Origin: CAZLMF01 sp964560565
GTDB lineage: Bacteria; Bacillota; Clostridia; Oscillospirales; Ruminococcaceae
DNA length: 5,940 nucleotides
Assembly (NCBI GenBank): GCA_964560565.1
Contig: CAZLMF010000094.1
Coordinates: 1-5,940 of the forward strand
Direction of reading: 5' to 3'
The position numbers and the translations under genes are program-made. Shown here piece by piece: positions 1-4,123 of this stretch (within the stretch, counting starts at the first letter, position 1; each line of letters starts with the position of its first letter). The notes under the pieces were generated by a model. It had not been told where the DNA came from and searched no databases. It was given only the letters and a program-made list of their open reading frames with translations.

Positions 1-1
1 A

Positions 2-130
2 AAGATAAGCATTTTAAGCTATGTGCTGTCTGTTGCTATCACCTTTGTCTTTGCTTTTCTAGTAAATATCTTCGTTCACTTTAAGCTCAAAAAAATCGAC
101 ATGGCATCTGCGCTAAAAAGTGTAGAGTAA
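2..130 (+). CDS. FtsX-like ABC transporter permease, C-terminal fragment
   Basis: This is the last 42 codons of a gene that begins left of the window; the frame is open from base 2 to the TAA at 128-130. The residues form one hydrophobic helix (YVLSVAITFVFAFLVNIFVHF) followed by a short basic cytoplasmic tail ending KKIDMASALKSVE. A final transmembrane helix followed by K-I-x-x-x-x-A-L-K-S-V-E at the extreme C-terminus is characteristic of FtsX/MacB-type ABC permeases of Firmicutes, which work with a separate ATPase subunit in lipoprotein or peptide export, or in antimicrobial-peptide sensing and resistance. Family assignment rests on this short tail only; the ATPase partner is outside the window. 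The next gene starts 28 nt downstream on the same strand, so cotranscription is possible. Confidence 0.65.
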   Translation, partial: KISILSYVLSVAITFVFAFLVNIFVHFKLKKIDMASALKSVE

Positions 131-158
131 GTGTTAAAATTCTCATAGGGGGTTAGAA

Positions 159-728
159 ATGAACACAGATTCGCCTAAAAATACAAGCAGCTTTAAGGGC
201 TTTTATAAGAAATACGGAGTTGGCATGCGAATTGCTAAAACAGCTATCGCAGTGCTTATCTGCATGGTGCTAGCAAGCCTGCTTAATCAATCGCCCCCTT
301 TTTATGCATGCATTGCTGCGGTATTATCCATGCAGGATACAGTTGAAAACTCCGCTAAGTTTGGGCTGAACCGCCTTATCGGAACTGCAGTTGGCGGCGT
401 AGTGGGTATTATACTGATATATTCTGCAAAGGGCGTTGAATCGGAGCTTTTGTATCAGCTTTGCATTGTTCTTTGCGTGATGGTTTCGCTGTATGTATGT
501 AATATAATAAAACGGCAGGCCGCAGCTTCAGCTTCGTGTATTGTACTACTTTCAATTGTGCTAAATCATCAAGATGGCTCCCTTAAGTTTGCACTTATGC
601 GTATAGGAGAAACAGCCCTAGGTATCATAATATCTCTTGTGGTTAATAGACTTATTAATCCGCCTAAAAGCAAAAAGCTCCCCACCAACACAGGCGAGGA
701 GCTTAAAAAGGATACTGAAAGCGCTTAG
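159..728 (+). CDS. ArAE_1 (DUF939)/FUSC-like aromatic acid exporter family membrane protein
   Basis: A 189-residue polytopic membrane protein. The first half matches the ArAE_1 pattern: GMRIAKTAIAVLICMVL (residues 22-38), PPFYACIAAVLSMQ (46-59), then the conserved ENSAKFGLNRLIGTAVGG (63-80). The second half has helices at about 97-117 and 120-136 and a final RIGETALGIIISLVVNRLINPP (148-169), the usual end of the membrane unit. About six helices are expected, with a basic/acidic soluble tail at 170-189. Family members such as B. subtilis YqjA are usually longer, with a C-terminal soluble domain (ArAE_1_C) that is absent here. The name comes from similarity to aromatic acid exporters; the substrate is unknown. 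ATG at 159 is preceded by GGGGG (148-152) with 6-nt spacing. The stop codon overlaps that of the convergent thioesterase, and a minus-strand terminator lies within codons 173-182. Confidence 0.85.
   Translation: MNTDSPKNTSSFKGFYKKYGVGMRIAKTAIAVLICMVLASLLNQSPPFYACIAAVLSMQDTVENSAKFGLNRLIGTAVGGVVGIILIYSAKGVESELLYQLCIVLCVMVSLYVCNIIKRQAAASASCIVLLSIVLNHQDGSLKFALMRIGETALGIIISLVVNRLINPPKSKKLPTNTGEELKKDTESA
675..704 (-). terminator. Intrinsic terminator of the thioesterase/NUDIX operon, inside the ArAE gene
   Basis: Read on the minus strand, AAGCTCCTCGCC pairs with GGTGGGGAGCTT across a TGTGTT loop. This is a continuous 12-bp RNA stem with two G-U wobbles, followed by TTTGCTTTTAGG, which gives a T-rich tract of five T, GC, four T. 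On the plus strand the two wobbles become A-C mismatches, so the hairpin is stronger in minus-strand RNA, which fits its place about 20 nt past the thioesterase stop. It lies within the codons for residues 173-182 (KLPTNTGEEL) of the plus-strand membrane protein. Confidence 0.75.
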
Positions 729-742
729 CTGCGCTTATTTTT
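719..742 (+). terminator. Intrinsic terminator of the ArAE-family gene, overlapping its stop codon
   Basis: AAGCGC (719-724) and GCGCTT (731-736) form a perfect 6-bp stem around a 6-nt loop (725-730) that contains the TAG stop of the plus-strand gene. The stem is followed by ATTTTTATG, a short U-tract in plus-strand RNA. The minus-strand copy is followed by TTTC only, so plus-strand action is more likely. The 3' half lies in the last codons of the convergent thioesterase. The stem is short, so strength is uncertain. Confidence 0.55.
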
Positions 743-1192
743 ATGTGCGAGGTAGCGCTGCCTGCCCATTTCAAAGGCTTTGCGCTCATCATCGCTTTCA
801 GTGATAATACGGGGGACTTCGCAGGTGTCCCCGTTATCATCCAGTGCGACAAAAGTAAAGTATGCCGCAAGTGCGGTGGTCTGCTCGCACTCACAAAGCA
901 TATCCTCAACCTTAACAGTCACACGGACTTCCATTGAAGTGCGCCCGACAAATACAAGCTCCGCCTCGCACACTACAAGTTGACCGACATATATCGGGTG
1001 ATAAAACTCAAGTTCATCAACTCGAACGGTTACAACGTTGCTTTTAGCGTGGCGCATTGCACTGACGCTTCCGCAGGTATCCATGATTTTCATTATCTCT
1101 CCGCCATGGACATTCCCAGCAGGATTTGCTTGGTTTGGGAGCATTACATCCGATATAATTGACTTTGATTCGCTTATTGTTTTTGCACTCAT
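725..1192 (-). CDS. Acyl-CoA thioesterase, hotdog fold (YciA/BACH-like)
   Basis: A 155-residue single-hotdog protein, the normal length for small acyl-CoA thioesterases of the YciA/YkhA/BACH group, which hydrolyse acyl-CoA to free acid and CoA in the cytoplasm. The diagnostic segment is residues 20-49: N23 in NPAGNVHGGEIMKIMD and D38 at its end correspond to the conserved Asn and Asp of the family active site, with the HGG turn and the hotdog helix between them. The second signature, VTVRVDELEFYHPIYVGQLV (54-73), is the strand typical of this group (x-V-D-x-x-x-F-x-x-P-I-x-x-G). The C-terminus is basic (HKNKRS). ATG at 1190-1192 is preceded by AAAAGAGG with 7-nt spacing. The upstream NUDIX reading frame ends about 21 nt before this start, suggesting one operon. 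Substrate chain length cannot be told from sequence. Confidence 0.9.
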   Translation of the reverse strand: MSAKTISESKSIISDVMLPNQANPAGNVHGGEIMKIMDTCGSVSAMRHAKSNVVTVRVDELEFYHPIYVGQLVVCEAELVFVGRTSMEVRVTVKVEDMLCECEQTTALAAYFTFVALDDNGDTCEVPRIITESDDERKAFEMGRQRYLAHKNKRS

Positions 1193-1213
1193 TTATATGC
1201 CTCTTTTCTGTAT

Positions 1214-1559
1214 TTATTTCATGCCAAACAGGGCATAATTTTCAGGGCTAAAATTGCTTGAACAGTAGTCGTTATATTCAAGTACAGAGGCATTATTTAT
1301 TACCGCANNNNNNNNNNNNNNNNNNNNNNNNNNNNNNNNNNNNNNNNNNNNNNNNNNNNNNNNNNNNNNNNNNNNNNNNNNNNNNNNNNNNNNNNNNNNN
1401 NNNNNNNGCGGCTTGCTCGGGCATTTCGTCTATTTGCAAATAGCCTCCCGGAATAAGCAATTTATCCTTTGCGCTGCCATAAGTGTGGCGCACCAATAGG
1501 ATTTTATCATCTTTTAAAACTACGCCACCTACGGAGTAGTTCCAGTTTTCGTTTGACAT
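1214..1559 (-). CDS. NUDIX hydrolase, interrupted by an assembly gap
   Basis: The N-terminal 51 residues are clear (1407-1559): MSNENWNYSVGGVVLKDD, then KILLVRHTYG and LLIPGGYLQIDEMPEQA. G39 and E45 match the start of the Nudix box (G-x5-E-x7-REUxEExGU), the Mg-binding motif that cleaves nucleoside diphosphate-linked substrates; the REUxEE part falls in the 100 N. Left of the gap a minus-strand frame (1214-1306) gives about 30 residues ending SSNFSPENYALFGMK and a TAA at 1214-1216. It reads as a natural C-terminus and ends 21 nt before the thioesterase start. Joined directly across 100 N the two parts are out of frame, so a reading through the Ns stops early at 1293-1295. I treat the two flanks as one gene. 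ATG at 1557-1559 has AGGAGG (1565-1570) at 5-nt spacing. The substrate is unknown. Confidence 0.75.
1308..1407. other. Assembly gap, 100 N placeholder
   Basis: Exactly 100 consecutive N, the usual length for a scaffold gap of unknown size. The flanking pieces carry the N-terminal and the probable C-terminal coding parts of one NUDIX hydrolase. This supports the join but shows that the true missing length differs from 100 nt. Confidence 0.97.
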
Positions 1560-1588
1560 GTCTGCCTCCTATGTTGCTTTGTGTTATT

Positions 1589-1617
1589 AGTATACACCAC
1601 ACTTAGCGTATATGCAA
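1589..1617 (-). promoter_or_regulatory. Probable sigma-A promoter of the NUDIX-thioesterase operon
   Basis: On the minus strand TATACT (1589-1594) matches the -10 consensus at five of six bases. TTGCAT (1612-1617) lies 17 nt upstream as a weak -35; TTTGCA with an 18-nt spacer is an alternative. The predicted start lies near 1582, giving a short leader of about 22 nt before the ATG, with AGGAGG inside it. Confidence 0.5.
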
Positions 1618-1713
1618 AGAAAAACATTCGCTACTTTCACATATGAGCTAATCTCTGTATATTGTCTAATTGGTTACAAATTGGATTTATTTATGACAGA
1701 TTAGTTGCAGCTC

Positions 1714-1742
1714 TTGATATGGTTAAAATTTAGTAGTATAAT
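1714..1742 (+). promoter_or_regulatory. Sigma-A promoter of the SGNH hydrolase operon
   Basis: TTGATA (1714-1719, five of six matches to TTGACA) and TATAAT (1737-1742, perfect) are separated by exactly 17 nt. Transcription would start near 1749, leaving an untranslated leader of about 215 nt before the ATG at 1964. Confidence 0.75.
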
Positions 1743-1804
1743 AGTTTTACTCAGCACAAATAACGGTAAATGGAATTACGTAGACCAAACATGACAATAC
1801 TTAT

Positions 1805-1909
1805 TTTATACAAGTAACAATAGGGGATGTTGACATCTGACAAGCAAGTGAAAAAGCACACTTTAGTAAAGTTCAACAAATTTATTAGTGCTTATTTGTC
1901 TTGTATAAA
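1805..1909 (+). repeat. Nested inverted repeats in the leader of the SGNH operon
   Basis: A perfect 10-bp inverted repeat, TTTATACAAG (1805-1814) and CTTGTATAAA (1900-1909), encloses a second pair, GACAA (1839-1843) with TTGTC (1896-1900, sharing one base with the outer arm), and a third, AAGCAC (1854-1859) with GTGCTT (1888-1893). A small alternative hairpin AAGTG/CACTT (1846-1850, 1859-1863) overlaps these. The arrangement could be a folded leader RNA with alternative pairings. It could also be DNA operators, since the right outer arm overlaps a weak promoter candidate (TTGTAT 1901-1906, N17, TACAAT 1924-1929). The base composition is AT-rich, so chance pairing contributes. No known riboswitch class is recognised. 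Confidence 0.4.
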
Positions 1910-1963
1910 TTATCAATATGTAGTACAATGTAAGTAAAATAATATGTATATGGTGGGCTTTTT

Positions 1964-2839
1964 ATGGGAAGTAATAATAATAGAAACAAAGGCGAGCTAG
2001 GTCGTTCAGTTCAAGTCCTTCTTGGGATTATGATTTTATCAGTGCTTATTGTAATTACGGTTATGATTATTAAAACAATAACGGATGAGGGAACGGATAT
2101 TATAAGCATGCCATCTGAGCAAAATACAACCTCCTCACAGGATACTACTTCAACGACTCAAACTACAACAACTACATCGGAAACAACAAACACATCATCA
2201 ACCTCAGCAGCACCATCCTCTGAGGATACTTCATCTACCTCTTCTGTACCAGATCCAGTGGTTGATTTGTCCTTTTTTGATGATGCAGTATTTGTTGGTG
2301 ACTCAATCACATACGGTTTATCTAGCTATGGTAAGCTTGACGTTCATAAGGTGCTTGCCGCACAGGGCATGAATATTAGCAAAATTAACACCTCAAAGAT
2401 TGCAACAGCTGATTATGGAGATATTACTATCTTAGATGCAGTTGAGCGAATTCAACCTAAAAAGGTATATATAATGATTGGTTCAAACGGCATTGCGTGG
2501 CTATCACTAGACTACATGGTGGAGAATTACCGTACCTTTGTCGCCGATGTACTAACCGCTGACCCGGAATGTGATATACACATTATATCAATCCCTCCTG
2601 TTTCGGCAAGTTGGGAATTTGAACCCTCGCCGATAGTTAACTCTGATGTTGACAGCTACAACTCAAAGTTAAAAGAAATGGCAAATGAGTTGGGTGTGGA
2701 TTATATCGATTTCAACTCAATCCTTAAGGACGATAGTGGCAATATTAAATCGGAATACGTTGAAGGCGACGGAATGCATTTTAAGGGCGCAACCTATGAT
2801 TTAATGCTGAAATATGTTATTGAACAATCAGCTAACTAA
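1964..2839 (+). CDS. Membrane-anchored SGNH/GDSL-family hydrolase with Ser/Thr-rich linker
   Basis: A 291-residue protein in three parts. Residues 1-14 are polar and basic. Residues 15-38 (VQVLLGIMILSVLIVITVMII) are one membrane helix or uncleaved signal anchor, placing the rest outside the cell. Residues about 50-96 are a low-complexity Thr/Ser linker suited to spanning the wall. The SGNH domain starts near 100: block I FVGDSITYG with nucleophile S114, block III MIGSNG (G173, N175; the usual Asp after Asn is Gly), and block V D269-G-M-H272 with the catalytic Asp and His. All expected catalytic residues are present. The family removes acyl groups, often acetyl esters, from glycans or lipids; the substrate here is unknown. 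ATG at 1964 follows GGTGGG (1952-1957) by 6 nt. It is the first gene of an apparent three-gene operon with the DUF4358 lipoprotein and a small membrane protein. Confidence 0.85.
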   Translation: MGSNNNRNKGELGRSVQVLLGIMILSVLIVITVMIIKTITDEGTDIISMPSEQNTTSSQDTTSTTQTTTTTSETTNTSSTSAAPSSEDTSSTSSVPDPVVDLSFFDDAVFVGDSITYGLSSYGKLDVHKVLAAQGMNISKINTSKIATADYGDITILDAVERIQPKKVYIMIGSNGIAWLSLDYMVENYRTFVADVLTADPECDIHIISIPPVSASWEFEPSPIVNSDVDSYNSKLKEMANELGVDYIDFNSILKDDSGNIKSEYVEGDGMHFKGATYDLMLKYVIEQSAN

Positions 2840-2852
2840 TAACATAAAACTT

Positions 2853-2859
2853 GAGGGGG
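2853..2859 (+). promoter_or_regulatory. Ribosome-binding site that fixes the lipoprotein start
   Basis: GAGGGGG lies 6 nt before ATG 2866. A longer frame beginning at TTG 2851 would place this site inside the coding sequence and would add MRGTY ahead of a normal lipoprotein signal peptide, so ATG 2866 is the better start. Confidence 0.8.
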
Positions 2860-2865
2860 ACATAC

Positions 2866-3420
2866 ATGCTAAAGAAGATTTTATGCGTAGGAATTGTTGC
2901 AATACTTGCGCTGGCGTTTTCAGCTTGCAATAATTTGAACAATACCAGTAGTGATAGTTCCAAAATTGAAACCACAAGTGAAAACAGTGATAATGACCTA
3001 AGCAACGTAAGCGACATAGTAGACAAAGTTGATGAAGTTGAAGTTTCAGCAGTTTCCGGCGCTGTTTTAGATGCTATTGAGTTCCCTGATATGTCTTTGC
3101 TTGACGCCGAAAGACTTGACTTTTTTTACGAAGTGCCCTTAGATATTATTGAAAGCTATTCAGTAAGCATATGTGGCTCCGCTGGTTTCCCTGATGAAGT
3201 TGCAGTGTTCAAGCTAAAGGATGTTTCCGATATGCCTGCTTTAGAGGAAGCAATAAGTAAACGTGTAGATGCTCTTAGCGCTGCGTTTACTGATTATAGA
3301 CCTGAAGAGCATAAAAAAATTGACGACTGCATTGTTGAGTCTTATGGCAGCTATGCTTGTTTGGTTGTCAGTTCTGACAATGATAATGCTCGTAAAATTA
3401 TTTTAGATTATTTTTCATAG
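2866..3420 (+). CDS. DUF4358-type lipoprotein
   Basis: A 184-residue secreted lipoprotein. The signal peptide is MLKK followed by a hydrophobic core (residues 5-17) and the lipobox F18-S-A-C21, so Cys21 should be lipidated and the protein held on the outer face of the membrane. Residues 22-58 are an acidic Ser/Asn-rich spacer. From about 60 the sequence resembles DUF4358: AVLDAIEFPDM, a central GFPDEVAVFKLKDVSDMPALEEAISKRV (107-133), then F-T-D-Y-R-P-E-E (141-148), IDDCIVESYGSYACLVVSSDND (152-173) and a terminal amphipathic helix. The function of DUF4358 is not known; from memory such genes often sit near acyltransferase (MBOAT) and SGNH genes of surface-polymer acylation. The gene starts 26 nt after the SGNH hydrolase stop and ends 13 nt before the next gene, consistent with one transcript. 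Confidence 0.75.
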   Translation: MLKKILCVGIVAILALAFSACNNLNNTSSDSSKIETTSENSDNDLSNVSDIVDKVDEVEVSAVSGAVLDAIEFPDMSLLDAERLDFFYEVPLDIIESYSVSICGSAGFPDEVAVFKLKDVSDMPALEEAISKRVDALSAAFTDYRPEEHKKIDDCIVESYGSYACLVVSSDNDNARKIILDYFS

Positions 3421-3433
3421 GCGGTGATGACAA

Positions 3434-3790
3434 TTGTTTTTTGAAAGCTTGGCAATAACGGGTATAATTATTGCAATCGCTATAATGTATATGCGTACAC
3501 AGCGCAAAAGCTATGCACTTGCGACTCTTCCACTTGCACTACTTCCTGCGACAAATGCATTGTTAGCGTGGACTTCAAAATACATTGAAAAAGTCCTTCC
3601 CTTTGACCGCATTACAATATGGATGACCATCAATGTTACCGCTGCAATAGTATCATGCTTATTGATAGGAATCTTTGCTCAAAAGCTTAAAAGAAAATAT
3701 ACAAAGCTTACCTACATGGCAATGTCAGTTATCTTTAATGTTGTTCTACTGATGATATTGCTCGCAAATGCAATGGAAACTGTGTCGTAA
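3434..3790 (+). CDS. Small four-helix membrane protein, unknown function, TTG start
   Basis: I do not recognise this 118-residue protein. Four hydrophobic segments are visible, at about 5-20, 27-46, 60-82 and 93-113, joined by short basic loops (RTQRKS 21-26, QKLKRKYTK 83-91). By the positive-inside rule these basic loops put both termini outside and the first and third loops inside. There is no catalytic motif. The start is TTG 3434, supported by GGTGAT (3423-3428) at 5-nt spacing and by the lack of an ATG before residue 18; ATG 3427 is in another frame that ends after five codons. It follows the DUF4358 lipoprotein by 13 nt and precedes a hairpin terminator, so it is the last gene of the SGNH operon. 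A membrane partner for the two surface proteins is a guess from context only. Confidence 0.75.
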   Translation: MFFESLAITGIIIAIAIMYMRTQRKSYALATLPLALLPATNALLAWTSKYIEKVLPFDRITIWMTINVTAAIVSCLLIGIFAQKLKRKYTKLTYMAMSVIFNVVLLMILLANAMETVS

Positions 3791-3800
3791 AATTACTACA

Positions 3801-3824
3801 AAATCCCGCTGTAAAGCGGGATTT
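3801..3824 (+). terminator. Hairpin terminator of the SGNH-DUF4358 operon
   Basis: AAATCCCGCT (3801-3810), a GTAA tetraloop of the GNRA class, and AGCGGGATTT (3815-3824) make a perfect 10-bp stem 11 nt after the last stop codon. The following sequence, ACTATTGT, is not a strong U-tract, so termination may be incomplete or the hairpin may protect the mRNA 3' end. No better terminator exists before nrdD. Confidence 0.65.
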
Positions 3825-3932
3825 ACTATTGTAAAGGGATTATGTTTACATAGAAATAAAGAAGCCTGATCTTGCTAATTAACTGTAAAGATAAAATACT
3901 TTGTAAAGCGCATAAGCTTTACAAGTGTAAAA
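3810..3932 (+). repeat. Cluster of TGTAAAG heptamers
   Basis: TGTAAAG occurs at 3810-3816, 3830-3836, 3884-3890 and 3902-3908, and inverted as CTTTACA at 3917-3923; near copies are TTTACA (3845-3850) and TGTAAAA (3926-3932). The first copy overlaps the operon hairpin. The density is high for about 120 nt. It may be a degenerate repeat or binding sites for an unidentified regulator upstream of nrdD. Confidence 0.4.
3901..3924. repeat. 9-bp palindrome upstream of nrdD
   Basis: TTGTAAAGC (3901-3909) and GCTTTACAA (3916-3924) are a perfect inverted repeat with a 6-nt centre (GCATAA). It ends 58 nt before the nrdD -35 element. No U-tract follows on the plus strand, so it resembles an operator or a stem-loop rather than a terminator for the upstream operon. 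It does not match the CcpA or Rex consensus sites I know. Confidence 0.45.
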
Positions 3933-3982
3933 ATTGCACAAAAAACCTCAAATAACATATACATTGTTTTTTTAAGAAATGG

Positions 3983-4011
3983 TTGACAATGAATATTAAA
4001 CACATTATAAT
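3983..4011 (+). promoter_or_regulatory. Perfect-consensus sigma-A promoter of nrdD
   Basis: TTGACA (3983-3988) and TATAAT (4006-4011) both match the consensus fully and are 17 nt apart. Transcription should start near 4018, giving a leader of about 105 nt. So strong a core promoter is expected to need repression, which the overlapping NrdR boxes can supply. Confidence 0.88.
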
Positions 4012-4015
4012 GATA
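4000..4015 (+). promoter_or_regulatory. NrdR box 1, overlapping the -10 element
   Basis: ACACATTATAATGATA matches the NrdR consensus acaCwAtATaTwGtgt at 11 of 16 positions, with the left half well conserved. It contains the -10 hexamer and begins exactly 31 bp before the second, much better box. Half-degenerate partner boxes at this spacing are usual for NrdR. Confidence 0.6.
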
Positions 4016-4030
4016 AATATACAAGCTTGA

Positions 4031-4046
4031 ACACAAGATATTGTGT
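4031..4046 (+). promoter_or_regulatory. NrdR box 2, downstream of the nrdD transcription start
   Basis: ACACAAGATATTGTGT matches the NrdR consensus acaCwAtATaTwGtgt at 15 of 16 positions. It lies at about +14 to +29 of the predicted transcript, with 15 bp between the two boxes, so both fall on the same face of the helix. NrdR, an ATP-cone repressor that senses ATP/dATP, represses ribonucleotide reductase genes through such pairs. Confidence 0.85.
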
Positions 4047-4123
4047 TTTTTCTTTCTCAAGGAGAAATGCATACAAAAAACAGAAATGCCTTTTGAGCTA
4101 GGGCATAGACGGAGGATATATCA

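Larger units (their letters stand above)
1560..1963. other. Divergent intergenic region
   Basis: About 400 nt of AT-rich DNA between the minus-strand NUDIX gene and the plus-strand SGNH hydrolase gene. It holds the minus-strand promoter, the plus-strand promoter at 1714-1742, and a region of nested inverted repeats (1805-1909). I see no open frame with a ribosome-binding site and no tRNA or known riboswitch signature in it. Confidence 0.7.

Noticed and set aside
703..1238. Several 60-68-residue frames on both strands around the thioesterase
   Set aside because: They are shadows of the thioesterase gene, which has clear hotdog motifs and a ribosome-binding site.
1293..1559. Minus-strand 88-residue frame reading through the 100 N and ending CGNK
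   Set aside because: The right part is a real NUDIX N-terminus, but the end is an artefact of an arbitrary gap length. The true C-terminus is more likely the frame ending at 1214.
1830..1858. TTGACA at 1830-1835 as a -35 element
   Set aside because: No -10-like hexamer occurs 16-18 nt downstream (the sequence there is AAAAGCAC).
2120..2250. Thr/Ser codon-rich tract (ACA/ACT/TCA repeats) as a DNA repeat or CRISPR-like array
   Set aside because: It is an irregular low-complexity coding stretch for the wall-spanning linker, with no regular repeat unit or spacers.
2851..2865. TTG start five codons upstream for the DUF4358 lipoprotein
   Set aside because: The TTG overlaps the ribosome-binding site itself; ATG 2866 has proper spacing and gives a standard lipoprotein signal.
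3875..4072. Minus-strand 65-residue frame
   Set aside because: No ribosome-binding site, composition typical of translated AT-rich DNA, and it covers the nrdD promoter and NrdR boxes.
4067..4096. Tiny leader frame of nine codons (MHTKNRNAF) before nrdD
   Set aside because: GGAG is only 2 nt from its ATG, too close for efficient initiation, and it has no run of regulatory codons. It remains possible but unsupported.
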